A DNA stretch of 64,000 bases from Archilochus colubris (lineage: Eukaryota > Chordata > Aves > Apodiformes > Trochilidae): contig CM041098.1 in NCBI GenBank assembly GCA_023079485.1, forward strand, positions 1,178,001 to 1,242,000, written 5' to 3'. This document shows positions 1-11,594 of the stretch, in pieces. Position 1 is the stretch's first letter. Each line of letters starts with the position of its first letter. Under the pieces are notes generated by a model. That model made no database searches. It saw only the letters and a program-made list of their open reading frames with translations, and was not told where the DNA came from. A program made the position numbers and the translations under genes.

Positions 1-290
1 TGGGCACCCAGGGGCTCAGCACCCTCACACCAAGGAATTTCTCCCTCCCATCTCCTCTCCATCTCCCCTCTCCCAGCTGCAAACCCTTCCCCCTCATCCC
101 ATCCCTCCAGTCCCTTGTCCCCAGTCCCTCTCCAGCTTTCCTGGAGCCCCTTCAGGCACTGGAAGGTGCTCTGAGGTCTCCCCATTGCTCCCTTCTCTTC
201 TCCAGCCTCACCACCCCCAACTCTCAGCCTGGCTCCAGAGCTGCTCCAGCCCTCCCAGTATCTCTGTGGCCTCCTCTGGACTGGCCCAAC
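1..290 (-). mobile_element. CR1 LINE fragment, cut by the window edge
   Basis: Read on the minus strand this is the C-terminal part of CR1 ORF2 (the region after the reverse-transcriptase core). It lacks the 3' tail because the window begins inside the element. Landmarks on the plus strand are 'GGGCACCCAGGGGCTCAGC', 'CTTTCCTGGAGCCCCTTCAG' and 'CTGCTCCAGCCCTCC', in CR1 order. The first 200 or so bases match the copy at 38118-38319 with only two differences that I can see (at 122 and about 13 bases later), so this is one of the youngest copies. The copy fades near 'CTCTGGACTGG'. It is certainly CR1; the subfamily (probably the J-like group) is my inference. Confidence 0.95.
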
Positions 291-1026
291 AGGGGGGTCA
301 GGAGGGTCAGGGATAAGAAGAGGTGCAGAGTGGCCGAGGTTACACGTGCCGTGTGTCCTGGTGCCACTAGATGTCCTTATGAGAAAGGGCTTGGTGCTGC
401 CCACCACCAGGTAACCAGAGACAGAGTTGGGACTGGAGCTGGGGACACCTCTGCCACTCCCCAGCACTTCCCACAGCCAAACCAGTAACTCCCTGGCCGT
501 GGGGACAAGCTCCAGGCGAGCTTTGGGGACAACAGCCAGAAGCATCCTGACCATCACCCAAAGGATGCTGCAGGGCACAGGGTGCTCCCAGCCTGAGCTG
601 AGCGTCTCCCAAGGGTGCAGGACAGAAAAGGCTGTGCTGGAGAGCACTGAGAGGAGCTGGGTGGGGATGAGTCTCTGCTTGGAGGCTTCTCCAGGGCTCA
701 CACTCTCTTTGGGGACCTCCTGGTGCTGCCCTGGAGCGTGGGCCATGCTGGGCACTGCTCCTCACTGCACCCAACTCATGACAGCTTCCATGGAGCACAT
801 CTTGGTTTATCCTGGCTGGGCCTGGCATGGGGGACCCGGTGATGCCAGCCCTGTCCCTCTGCTGGTGTCACTGGCCATGCTGGTGTCACTGGCCATGCTG
901 GCAGTGCCAAGGGAGACCCAGGCCACCAGCATGCCCCCCTCCTGCCAGTTTCCTCAGTGCTGGGAGAAAGGCTGAGAAGCAGAAGGTGAAACTCTGCAGT
1001 GAGGAGATTAGAGCTCTCGTGTTGGG
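291..1026. other. Unique sequence, no gene seen
   Basis: Open frames cross this stretch on both strands, but their translations look compositionally biased and match no family I know. The only structure is an 18-bp unit (CTGGTGTCACTGGCCATG) present twice in tandem at 862-897. Confidence 0.6.
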
Positions 1027-1078
1027 TTTTTTTCTTTCTTTCTCTCTCTCTCTATTTTTTTTTTTCCCTCCTTCCTCC
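1027..1078. repeat. Pyrimidine tract (T, CTTT and CT runs)
   Basis: A run of T, CTTT, CT and T again, ending in CCTCCTTCCTCC. It is almost purely pyrimidine on the plus strand for about 50 bases. It could act as a polypyrimidine tract, but no convincing exon follows. Confidence 0.9.
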
Positions 1079-2646
1079 AAAGGAATGACTTCGTATTTTT
1101 GGAAATAATAGCTGCTCCAAAAAATGCTGGTACAAACTCTTCCAGGCTCCAGACTTGCTTATCAGGAGCTGTGCTAGGGGCCCTGGTGGGAATGCAGAGT
1201 TTTAACCCTTTTGCTACCTGGAACAAGTTTGGGAACTGCTCCTCTCACCCCACTGCAGCCCAGTGCCTGGAGTTAATGACTGGGAATGGTGGAGGGCAAA
1301 TCCCAGCAGGAGAAATGTGTCGGAGACTTTGGGAAATTTGGCTCAGCCTGGTGCAGAGATGCTGGAGAGGGAAAGCTGCTGGTGATGGGGGGTGGGGGGT
1401 GGGTGCTGGTTCAGCCCTGCTCAGGGGGTTCCTGCCCCCCGAGTCTGCAGCCTGGCAAGCAGAGGGCACAGCTTGGATCCAGAAAGTTGCCCCAAAGGAG
1501 TGAGACTGGCAAGGAATAATTCCTGTGGCTTGGTTTATGGGTTAAGCTCCCCATCCCTGCAGCCATCTCTGGAGGCTGCTGCTGTCTCTCGATAGTCAGG
1601 AATAAGGGAAGGGGGGGCTGGGATGCTAAACTGCTGGAATGCTGGAAAGGAGGGGAATTAGCAGCTCCTTCAGGACATTTGCACTTCAGGCCGAACCGGG
1701 AGTTGATGTGAACTCCGGAGTGAGGTGAAAACACAAAGGGGACCGGGAGTGGCTTCGGGAAGAAGGAACCCAGCCCAGCTGAATGCAGTTCCTGCGGTGG
1801 GCTGGGAGGAAACAACCCCCGGGCCAAATCCAATGGGAGTGAAACACCTGGAGAGCAGCAGCCTCGGGCAGAAACCCCTCACCCCACCAGGTAGGAGCCT
1901 GTGGGGGCTGCTGCTCTGAGTTGCAAACCCAGAGGAATTGTACAGGGTGGAAGGAAGGAGAGGGCAGGAAGAGGCTCCTGTTGCTTCCCGAGGATGCTGG
2001 GGGGGTCTGGAGAACCTGGTGGGAGCCAGGAGGGAGATGAGAGGGGGGCTGGGGGAGGTTTGGCCATGGAGGGGTGGGAAGGGAGCAAGCAAAAGGGAAA
2101 AGCTGGAGGGAATAAGTAGGGCAGGAGAGCCAGGGCGACGGCCCAGGAGGCTGGAGGGAGGGAGGGAAGAGGAAATGCCTCAGAGCAGACATTGTGCTCT
2201 GCTATTTTTAGGTGAGCCTTGCAGCCGCATGAGCTGTGGTCACCCTGAGCTGGGGGTGGGCTTGGGAAGCAGCCTTCAGAGCTGTGACTCTGCCAAGGGA
2301 CAGGGAGCTTGGAGCCCAGGATAGGGACCCAAGGGTGCAGATCCCATGTCTGCTCAGCCTCAGGTCCTTGGGACCTCAGCTCCATACAAATGATGAGGGG
2401 GGGTCCCTTTCCCCCCCAGCATCTTGCTTGTTGCTTTGTAGGATCTGCAACCACTTCCAGACCTTTGGTGAGTTCCAGTTGTGCACAGAGCTCCCCAGGA
2501 CCCTCCAGCCAAGTCCAAGTGGGGCTTCCCTCTCCATTTTATTTGTCCCTATGCTGGATTTTTCTAACATGTAAAGAGCTGAGGACAGATCTGCACAAGC
2601 CTTGGGAGACCCCATATCTCAGAGGGTGCCTCAACCAAGACAATTC
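1079..2646. other. Unique GC-rich sequence, no gene seen
   Basis: No repeat family or exon recognised. There are purine-rich patches on the plus strand around 1940-2175 (GGAGGG and GGAAGA runs) and a G-rich patch at 1386-1406. A strong acceptor-like site at 2441 is followed 26 bases later by a donor-like GTGAGT; without a protein match I treat this as chance. Confidence 0.55.
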
Positions 2647-2668
2647 TTTTTTTTTATTTTTATTTTTT
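2647..2668. repeat. T-rich tract
   Basis: Short run of T broken by two A residues; low complexity. Confidence 0.85.
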
Positions 2669-4786
2669 CCACTGAGCAGCTCCCTACTCGAGGAAAAATA
2701 AGGAGCCCCATTTCCATCTCCTTTCCCCTCTTTTTACCCCGTGGGGATTTGGAGCCATACTCTGCATTTGCTGGGCTGTGTTGGAGGAGCTCTTGGTTTT
2801 CTTCAGGGCTTATGTCAGGAACTCCAGCAACCACTTGAAACTTCCCGAGGATTTTGACATTTTCAGGCACAGTGGTTTGGAATGAGTGCTGGAGCTCTAA
2901 GCTCCCTGCACTGCTGGTGAACCCCCCCATTCAATCTCCAAGCTCTGGTGAAGAGCCCGTGTCCCACAGCCACAAGAATTCAGGCTCTGCAGCTTGGAGG
3001 TAAAGGATGAAGCTCTGCATCCCAGCTCTGAGCAGGGAAATTACCAGTGCCACCTCTGTCAATGCCACTGAATCCCTCTGAAATGAATTCTTGAGAAGAA
3101 ATGAGCCTGCTATAGGCAGGGATTTGCTGAACACCCTGGATTTGCCTTTCCCTAGCCATGGATGGGACTTCAGCAGGGGCTGACCCAAGGTCAAAGAGGA
3201 GGTTGAGCTGGGAGTGCTCCTCGGTGTCCTCGTTCCTCCCTGCTCACAAAAAGGGGCTCAGGGCCCGTCCTGGAGGAGCAGCTGGAGCTTACAGCAGCTC
3301 CACTTTGCTTGCTGCAGGACAAGAGCTCCTCAGTCCCTCCGGGGCTGCAGAGGGCAGGGGTGGGGGTGGATGCTGTCCCTCTGGAAAGGCACCTGGGATC
3401 AAGGTCAGGGAGGCTGCATGAGTGTGGAGGAGCTGTTGGGTCAGCCTGGAAGCTGGATGGGATAAAGCAACCACCCTGTGCACCCAGAGTCCCATGGGAT
3501 CACCTCTCTGGTGAAGTCTGTTTCCAGCCACCCACCTCTCCTGGAGAGCTCTCCAGAGGGTCCAGCCCTTCACATCCCACCCTCCCGGAGGGGTCTGGAT
3601 TTTGGGTAGGCACAGAGCATCCTGCTGGAGGGGCAGCCAGCTCCAGCAGGGCACTCAGGCCTTGCATGGGGCTTTGGGGTGGCTCAGCTGCCAGGTGACA
3701 TCCCCAAACCTTTTGGGTGGATCTCTGGAAGGATGGCAACGTCTGTATTGAGGTAGGCAACAGAAAAGCTCTGTTTCCTTCTTCTGGAGGGTTTCTTCCC
3801 CTGTGAATGAGAGCTGTGAGACCTCCCACAAGATCCAGGACCCTGCAGGAGGTCACCTGCCATGTGTCACACAGCCAAGGAGGGGATGGTCCCCTCTGCC
3901 ATGGGGATAGGTGGGGATGAGGGGTGGAATTCCCAGGGAGAGCCTCAGAACCTGCAGCCCCTGGGGACCATGGGGATGAGCAGGACGGCAGCTCTGGCAG
4001 CTCTGGCAGCTCCTCTGAGGTTCCCCTGAGGAACCCAATGTCCCCACGCTGCCTGGGGGCAGAGCAGGAGAGGAGACCCCAGCTCAGGACACAGCAACCC
4101 AGGGCAGAGGGGAGCAGAAAGCCTTTTTGTTTCCTTCTTCCCAAACCTGGGGGGAGGGAGAGTGTCTGCTGACAAAGCAAAACCTTCCCCTTTATACTCA
4201 GCCCCCACTTTTGAGCTTAGGAACCCCTCGGAAGGTTTGAAGACCCTGAGCAAAGCAGCTGAGAGGCAGGAGCTCAGCAAAGCTCTTCAGATCTTCAGCT
4301 GATGGTGGGGAAGGGGGGGAGAGCACAGGGTAACAATTTGGTCGGGTTCCCCACTGCTGGGTGTGCTCTTAGATGTTGTGATTTCTTAATATCCTCCCTC
4401 TGGAGGAACACACCGGGTGTTGGAGTTTCAGCAATTTGCATCTTCACCAGAGCTGCTTGATTTCCCCACGGGATCAAAGCTGGAGCTTTCCTGGCGAGGC
4501 AGCCTGTCTGTTCAAAGCAGTTTTCATCTGACAACTTAAAATGGGTTCTGTGACAGTGCAGTGGCCACCCCCCCCTTTAGAAATCTGGGCTGCTTTGGAG
4601 TTTTCTTCATCATTTTGTGCTCCAGGGCTCCCCCCTTCCCTGGTTACCTTCGTGCCTCCAGTGCCAGCTGACCCAAAGAGGGCCACCAGCACACACCAGC
4701 ACTCAAAAGAGAAACCTTTCAGCTGGTTCTTTCTTCCCAGAACTTTTCACCCCCACGCAGACTTTCAAAATCTATTTGAAAAGCTT
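2669..4786. other. Unique sequence, no gene seen
   Basis: Over 2 kb with no recognised repeat. A nine-base unit (GGCAGCTCT) is repeated three times at about 3987-4013. The minus-strand open frame 3500-4180 (226 codons) is proline- and serine-rich with no recognisable domain, and I take it as chance. Confidence 0.55.
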
Positions 4787-4811
4787 ATATTTTTATTTTT
4801 TTATTTTTTTT
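4787..4811. repeat. T-rich tract
   Basis: TTTTA-type low-complexity run of about 25 bases. Confidence 0.85.
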
Positions 4812-6884
4812 AACTCCGGTGAATAAAAATATCTCCATGCCTTAATGAGAACATTAAACTGAGATTCACCTCCTTTGACTGGTGCCGTGAGGTCTCGTAG
4901 CAGAACAAACATCTTTTGTTCAATTACTGAAATAAAATAAAATAAAACTCCCAGCTCTTTCCCTGACAGGTTCTGCTTTACCTCCTTCTTGAGATTCCCT
5001 TTATTTTCCCTCATGTCAAGCAGGGACAGCTTCTTGTTGATGGAGGAGTTCCCAGCTCCCAGGCTGGGACAAGCCCTGGTGTCACTGGGTGACCAGCAGC
5101 CTTCTCCTAGATGCCCAAGGGCAGAATTAGAGGTTTCCCAGCTTCTGGCTGTAAAACATTCCAATTGCCCTGTACCATTTCTGTAGTTCTTGTGTCTTGG
5201 GGCAAGATCTGCTCTCCCTACAGCTGCTTCCTCCTACCTCCCATCTCACCAGAGAGGAGGAGAGGGGGAGAATCCCCTCCCTCTCCCTGCTTTCCCTGCT
5301 TTCCCACACCAGTATTCCCTGTATCTCTGCAGGACAAGTCCTGGAGCTGTGTTGAAGAAACTGGGAGCAGACCAGAAGTGTCTCCACGTGTCTCCATGCT
5401 GCCAGGCTGAGGGGTGTGCTAAGAAAAATCCTGTGTTTCCCAGACTGGCCCAGTTTGAGCAGAGTGGTGAGATGCTAGGAAACGGGTGAGGAACTCATAA
5501 CCTACTCATTTGTCCTGCAAACCCCTCTTTTGCTCCACTTTCCTTAGGCTGCTGGGTCTGGGTGGAGCTCTTGGCTGGGTCTCCACCTGCCCTGGTTTTC
5601 CCTGGGATGCAGGAGCTGGCTGGGAACACGGATGTCCCCACACATCTGGGAGAGTCACCTTACAGAGGGGTTGGGAACGGCACCTTCCGGATGTTGTGAT
5701 GCTGAAGACATGAAAAAAAGCAGCCCAGCTGGGTGAGTGTCCCACCTGGAGAGACAGAGGCACTCCCTGGTCCCCAGATCTGGCAGGAAGGAGGCTTTGC
5801 TGAGCTGGCTGCCTGGTGGAGAGGCAGCTGCAGCTTCCAAAGAGCCTCAGGATGCTCTCTGGCTTTGGCAAGAACCTCTGCAGAGCTGTTACTGATGGTG
5901 ACTTGGCCAATATCCCTCTGGGGACTTCATCCCACTCAGGGTCAGCACAGCTCTGATGCTCAAACCCATCTGACAAAAGCCTTGGGGCAGGGGGAGAGGT
6001 GATGGAGCTGCCCCCACAGAGGGGTCCCCTTTGCTGGGGAGGGAGGAGGGGAACCTGGGGACCAAATCTGCTTGGCAGGGAGCTCCTGCCTGGCTGGGCA
6101 CAGCTCCTCATCCCTTCCACGAGCTGACTCCAGAGGAGCCCATGAAGGATTGATAACACCGGGTGCTTTTCCAAGACCCCAAACCCATCACTTGGAAGAT
6201 GTTAGACATGGTCTGGCTTGACACTCTGCGCCCTGGCACTGACCTGGCCAGGCTGCTGACTGCAAATCTGATGGGGCTGCTGGCAAATTATCCCCTCCTC
6301 AGCACATTGCAGAGAAATTCATTTCCCTCCTGCAGGAGATGGGAAGAGCAAGGCTCTTCCAAACCAAGAGTCAGGCTGGTGGTGGCATCAGGAGAGGTGG
6401 TGACAACCTCCCTGTGCCCTGCAGAGAGGGAGCAGCATCTCCCCTGCTTCTGCAGAGCCAGCAGGCAGGCAGGAAAGTCACAAGAGCAGAAAAAATAAAC
6501 CCAAGGTGCCATCCTGCTAGCTGGCTTTTAAAGTTACTTCCAGAGGAGTGGAAGCCCTGAGGATGTTGGAGTCAGTGCAGGGAGAGGGAAGAGGAGCAGC
6601 GACAGGGAGAATGGGGTCACAGGTGGAGGGGTGGGGGAAAATGATTTTCCATAAATCAGACATAATCTCATTAGCAAGCAGGGTGTCTGGCTGCTAAGGA
6701 AGGAGGAGGAAAAAACAAAAAAAAAGAACCCCAAAGTCCTGTGAGCTTCTAGGGCTGGCCTGGAATGGCAGAGAGAGTCTGGGAGAGAGAGGGAAGGAGG
6801 TTTATAAGAATGTAAAAATGAATGGAAAAAAATGTAATGTGGCTTTCCCAGAAGGAGATGAGAGAAACCTGCAGTTTCTTTTCT
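4812..6884. other. Unique sequence, no gene seen
   Basis: 4812-5000 is moderately AT-rich, with AAATAAAATAAAATAAAA at about 4930. The rest is GC-rich. The minus-strand open frame 5506-6174 (222 codons) has no recognisable domain. 6640-6720 contains an AT-rich patch ending in an A run. No gene supported. Confidence 0.55.
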
Positions 6885-6916
6885 TATATATATATGTTTT
6901 TTTTTGGGGGGGGGGG
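6885..6916. repeat. TA run, T run and G11 run in succession
   Basis: A short TA dinucleotide run (6885-6895) is followed directly by nine T (6897-6905) and eleven G (6906-6916). Three different simple tracts meet without a spacer, which is prone to slippage and to sequencing error. Confidence 0.9.
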
Positions 6917-7844
6917 TGAGTGGAGATGGGAAGATAATGGCTTTAGTTCTTTATTTAATGGATTCGTTTTGTTTATTTATTAATTTATAAAAGAGCAGGA
7001 AAATGGAATAGCCTCCATCTGCCTGAGTTTCATCTGTGTTTCAGCTTCCTCGTGCCTCCACAGAAGAGTTGCTGGGTTGGGTGAGCAGACCCTGATGTGC
7101 TGGGGGGGTCCCCAGTGGGACCCTGAGAGCAGATTCAGAGCAGCAACACCCCCTAAAAAAAAAATAAAAAAAAAAAAATAGAGGAATAAAACTCTTGTGC
7201 TGGGAGGGAGAGCCAGGGACAGCAGAGAGGTGCCCACCCACCCTTGTCCTGTGGGGTGGCAGAGCTGATGGGCTGGAGGTTTTCTGGGTGCTCTGCCAGC
7301 AGGAGGGACCCTGGGGCCAGAGCCCCTCTGGGTGTTCCTCCTGCTCCTCCTCCCTCCCCAGGAGTGGGTGCTGATGTGTCCACAGCAGCAGGCAGCAAAC
7401 CACTCAGTTTCTTTTTTAATTCAAGAACCAGCAGTGAAAGCCACATTCCAGGGGCCAAGAAACCACCTGGAGAGAAGAGAGGAAAGCAGCACCTGCTCCC
7501 AGCTCCCTGGAACATCACCCGTGGTCCCCAACCCTCCCAGGGGATTGGTTCCCCCCCCACCAGTGCCATCCCCAGACTGCCTCAGCCTGGAGCACTCTTT
7601 GCTCATCCTTGCATCCCACTGCACATTTCTCCAGCTCACTGAGTCAGCCCGGGCTGGCCCAGAGCTGGGAAGTGCTCTCTGTCTGCAGAAATGGCAAAGA
7701 AAATGAATGCTGCTTCTCCTCTGCAGCTCGAGGTGGGGAATTGATTTGCTGGGGATTTGTAGTCGTGTTGGCTTCTTTTCTTCCCCTCTCCCTCTTCTCC
7801 CCTTCCCTTGGAGCAGGGACCAGAGGAACCATGGCAGTGGCACC
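6917..7844. other. Unique sequence with an A-rich tract
   Basis: 6940-7010 is AT-rich (TTTATTTATTAATTTATAAA). An A-rich run lies at 7155-7180. The rest is GC-rich with no recognised gene or repeat. Confidence 0.55.
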
Positions 7845-8012
7845 ATGGCACAGGGTGCCCAGGGAGGAGCCCTCATCCCTGGAGATGCTCAAGGTGAGGC
7901 TTGAGGAGGCTCTGAGCACCCTGATCTGGGTGAGGTGTCCCTGTGACTGCGAGGGGGGTGGCACTGGGTGACCTGGAGAGGTCCCTTCCAACCCAACCCA
8001 TTCTCTGATTCA
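7845..8012 (+). mobile_element. CR1 LINE 3' end
   Basis: Reads in CR1 sense: 'GGGTGCCCAGGGAGGAG', 'CATCCCTGGAGATGCTCAAGG', then the 3'-untranslated block 'GAGGTCCCTTCCAACCCAACC' and a decayed octamer tail (ATTCTCTGATTC). It shares the variant 'GGCTTGAGGAGGCTCTGAGC' with the copy at 56424-56593, so both come from one subgroup. It is 5'-truncated, as nearly all CR1 copies are. Confidence 0.93.
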
Positions 8013-9763
8013 ATCCTTCCATGAGCCATGGGAGGAAGGTGGTGAAGCAGGAGGTGAGGAGCAAGGGCTGAGAAGGAAGCTCAGGCCACTGCCTCCTGGT
8101 TGTTGGCAGAACTCTGCAAAGTTTGCTGTGATCAACGTCCCCAAAGTGGGCATTTGTGCCTCCTGTCACCTGTGTCCTCTTTTGACTTTGCTGGGTTGGG
8201 AACAGGTTGCAGGTCACAACTCAGAGGGTGCTCACGGAAGCTCCACTGAGCTGTGACACGATGTCCTGCTGGCCTCCTCCCCATGAGCTGCTTTGGCCAC
8301 CCCTCCAGCCACGGGATAAGGTGCCTTGGCTGCTGATCTGGTGAAAACCAACCCTTGCTTTGCCAGGGGAACATTGGCCACCTGGCTGTCCTGAGCATGC
8401 TGAGAGGCACGAGGGAGGAGCAGGGCTGCTGGGACCACGAGATTTCCCCTTTCTGGAGCAGTGAGCTGTGAGCTCAGCCACTCACAGCAGGGGAAATGCC
8501 AGCTTTTGTGTCCCGGGTCTGGTAAGATGCTGGAATGAACAAACCAGAAAGGTAATTAACTGCTAAGGACCAGCTTTGCCTGCCCAGCAGTGGGGTGGTG
8601 GGCAGGAAGGTCAGCAGGAGCTCTGCAGGTTGCTGGGCTGGCTGGAAATCCCTTCCCTTCCAGCCCAGGGTATTTCCACAGGAGCTGGGGGAGCTGGGAC
8701 TGACAAACCAGCTCCTGATGTCATGGGACTGTCTGGGAACATGCTCAGCCTTCTTCTGCATTGCTGTCATGCCAGGTCATCATCAGGTCAGGAGATGTGT
8801 TTTGGGGTAGGAGGCTCAAGCAGCAGGAACTGGAAGGGGTAGCGTGGTGTGGTAGCATGAGGAAGGGATTGGACTGCTGCCCATCCTGCTGGGGAAGCTC
8901 CTGGGCTGTGTTTGGGATGTGGTTACTCATCCTCTGGCTGGCTGCAGGGTTTCCAGGGCTGCTGGCTCCCTCCTGGAAGGGTCAGATCTTGGCAAACCAC
9001 TGGGTGCTCCCGCAATGCCCCTTGTCCCAGGTGCTCCCCAGCACCCGTGGGTGCTGCTCTGAGCATGGTGAGAGCTGTTCTCCTGGCATTGCCTGGACCA
9101 TCTGCAGGTGGTGGGTGAGGGGATTTGTCTGTCTGTAGGTGGAGGACATCTCCCTGAGCAGAGCAGTGGTACCCAGGGCCAGGAGAGATGCAGGGTGGCA
9201 GCAGGAACATCTCATCCTGGCAGGGCATTGCCCAGGAGCGGTGCCCTCCACACCAGGAGCCTTTTCCTTGCAGCAAGGACAAAGCCAGAGGGTAGGTGTG
9301 ACCTGGTTGCTCTTGGGGACATGAAGAAACTCCAGCAAGGTGGCTGGTTGGTTCCTCTGGGGCTGTCCCCCCAAAGCCTGCAGGTACCAGAGATTCCAGG
9401 GAGAGTTGAGATGAGCCCAGTGCCCAGGACAGCCCCTGCTCTGGCTGGGACACAGGGGATGAAGGCAAAGTGGAGGCTTTGCTGCCAGACCCTGCAAAGT
9501 CTGGGGCCATCTGCTTGGAAACTGATGCTGCCCCCTTGAAATGAGATGGAAGCTCAGCTCTGGAGTTTTGAAATCCCTCAGGTCTGGCAGATTGCTGCAC
9601 ATGGCGTGGGGCTGGGCAGGCACAGGGCAGCTGCTGGGCTGACCATCCAGGACATTGTGGAGCAGCTCCCAGCAGGAGTGCTGGGACAACTGCTCTGCTG
9701 ACAGGCACAGCAGCTCCTCTCTGCTTCCCTGGGGCTGCCAGGGCAAACCTCTTACTTTCCAGC
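8013..9763. other. Unique stop-poor sequence, no gene seen
   Basis: The minus strand has two long overlapping open frames here (8923-9810, 295 codons; 8982-9806, 274 codons). They run in different frames over the same bases, which indicates depletion of stop triplets and not coding. Neither translation shows a domain, signal peptide or repeat structure that I recognise. Confidence 0.55.
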
Positions 9764-9813
9764 AAAAAAACCCAACAAACCCAAAACAAACCCCAAAAAA
9801 CTCCAAACAAACC
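9764..9813. repeat. A-rich AAAC/AAACC tract
   Basis: About 50 bases made almost only of A and C (AAACCC, AACAAACCC, AAACAAACC). Similar tracts occur at 32661-32712 and 38366-38525. Confidence 0.88.
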
Positions 9814-10159
9814 CTGCAGGTTTGCAGCCCTCTCTGTTCTTGGAAGACTTCAGGATTAGCTGGAGCAAGAGGGGCTCTCGGTCACTCCAGTCGAGGGCAG
9901 GGTTGGTTTTCCTGGGGAAGTTCTCCCCTCCTGCTGCTCTTCAAAACTCAATTGTCCCCCATCTGGGGGAGCAGACATGGGAGAGCTCAGAGTGGGGGTG
10001 CTCCTGTTCACCCCGGGTGATGCCGGGACTTGGGAACCTTTGCCTGGCTCTGGATGGAGAAGAGCTGGACACGAGGCTGGAGCTGCCATCTCCTTTCTCC
10101 CCTCCATTGAAAACAAAACTGACCAGTTCCTCCACCTCCTTCCCGATGCAGGCAAAGCC
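9814..10159. other. Unique sequence, no gene seen
   Basis: GC-rich, with no recognised repeat or exon. Confidence 0.5.
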
Positions 10160-10340
10160 TCTCTGATATTAATAAGAATCTAATTATACATTTATTGTTC
10201 CATGAATTAATTACATCGTGAGTAGAGTTACCTTTTACACAGCCATTAAACTTCAGGAAGGCCTCTTTATACCACTCCATGGATAATTTAATTAGCATAC
10301 TAATGTCTTATTAGCTCTAAACCCAAAGCTGGTTTAGAAT
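10160..10340. other. AT-rich block, candidate conserved noncoding element
   Basis: An abrupt AT-rich island inside GC-rich DNA, dense in homeodomain-type cores: GAATTAATTAC near 10205 and TAATTTAATTAGCAT near 10286, plus several TTAAT and ATTAA. It contains no simple repeat and no TE sequence that I recognise. In vertebrates such islands often belong to conserved enhancers; that reading is inference and needs alignment to another bird or reptile. Confidence 0.35.
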
Positions 10341-10733
10341 CACTTAAATTAAAACTCAAAAAGCTTCAGCCACCCTGGAACCCCTCACGCCTGAGCAAGG
10401 GGCAGAGGATGGGAGCGTGGGCAGGGGGGGGCTTTGCAGGGCAGCCCCAGGGCTGAGGTGGTGGCTGAGGAACCCCTCAACTCACCTCCCAGTTCTCCTT
10501 TCCTTCCCCCTTAGCTGGCAGCAGTATTTGCATTAATTGGGCTCTTCTGGAACCTGTGACAATCCATTATGGATGGAGAATTGAAGGCACAGGGAGGGAA
10601 GTGAGGAGCAGCTGGAGGGGGTCCTGTCCCCTGCCTGGGGGTCCCCGGGGGTGCAGTGGTGGTGCCACCTTCTCCACAGGCTTTCAGCAAACCCTGGAGC
10701 TGCTGATGATGGAGCATCCACCCAAGGCAAGCA
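10341..10733. other. Unique sequence, no gene seen
   Basis: GC-rich spacer between the AT-rich block and the next CR1 copy. Nothing recognised. Confidence 0.5.
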
Positions 10734-11283
10734 GAATCATAGAATCATAGAATCACAGAATTGGCTGGGTTGGAAGGGACCTCAGAGCTCATCAAGTCCA
10801 ACCCTTGATCCACTCCCCCCGTGGTTCCCAGCCCATGGCACTCAGTGCCACATCCAGGCTCTTTGGAAAGATCTCCAGACACGGAGAATCCACTACTTCC
10901 CTGGGCAGCCCATTCCAATGCCTGATCACCCTCTCCAGAAAGAAATTCTTTCTCATCTCCAACCTAAACCTCCCTGGCACAACTTGAGACCCTGCCCTCT
11001 TGTCTTGCTGAGAGTTGCCTGGGAAAAGAGCCCAACCCCCCCCTGGCTCCAACCTCCTTTCAGGGAGTTGGAGAGAGTGATGAGGTCTCCCCTGAGCCTC
11101 CTCTTCTCCAGCCTCAACACCCCCAGCTCCCTCAGCCCTTCCTCACAGCAATTCTGCTGGATCCCTTCACAGCCTCCTTGCTCTTCTCTGGACCTGCTCC
11201 AGCACCTCAATCTCCTTCCTGAGCTGAGGGGCCCAGAACTGGACACAGGACTCAAGCTGTGGCCTCCCCAGGGCTGAGTACAG
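10734..11283 (-). mobile_element. CR1 LINE 3' portion with octamer tail
   Basis: On the plus strand it begins with three tail octamers (AATCATAG AATCATAG AATCACAG), the hallmark of the CR1 3' end read in reverse. It then runs through the untranslated region into ORF2. The minus-strand frame 10792-11052 encodes the CR1 C-terminal block, including 'RVIRHWNGLPREVVDS'. The 3' UTR text 'AAGTCCAACCCTTGATCCAC' separates it from most copies here and is shared with 40738-40842. About 550 bp long, 5'-truncated, and not able to move by itself. Confidence 0.96.
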
Positions 11284-11594
11284 AAGAGGACATCTGTCCC
11301 AGCATGGCACGTCCCCAGTGTCCCCTCTGTCCCTCAGCTCCCAGGAGCATCAAGATTCCCCTCTAGAGCTCTGCAGGGACAGAGCTGTGAGCTGGGATGC
11401 TCTTCTGGGTTTTACACAGTCCCAAACATCCTCCTCAGGCTGGGGTCAGGACTGGCACTTCTGCACCTTCTTAAATATCACAGTTTATGGAGGAAACCCT
11501 TTCAAAAATGACCTGTACTGCCATCAAGTTGGTGAGTGGAATTCTTTTTTTTTTTATTTTTTTTTAAATTTTTTTTATTTTTTTAAATTTTCCC
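11284..11594. other. Unique sequence ending in a T-rich tract
   Basis: No gene seen. A strongly T-rich tract occupies 11545-11591 (T runs broken by A and AAA). Confidence 0.6.

Noticed and set aside
2442..2467. 26-base segment between acceptor-like and donor-like sites
   Set aside because: No protein match; such pairs are frequent by chance in this pyrimidine-rich DNA.
8923..9810. Two long overlapping minus-strand open frames (295 and 274 codons)
   Set aside because: Both frames are open over the same bases, as expected from stop-triplet depletion. No domain, start context or neighbour supports a gene.
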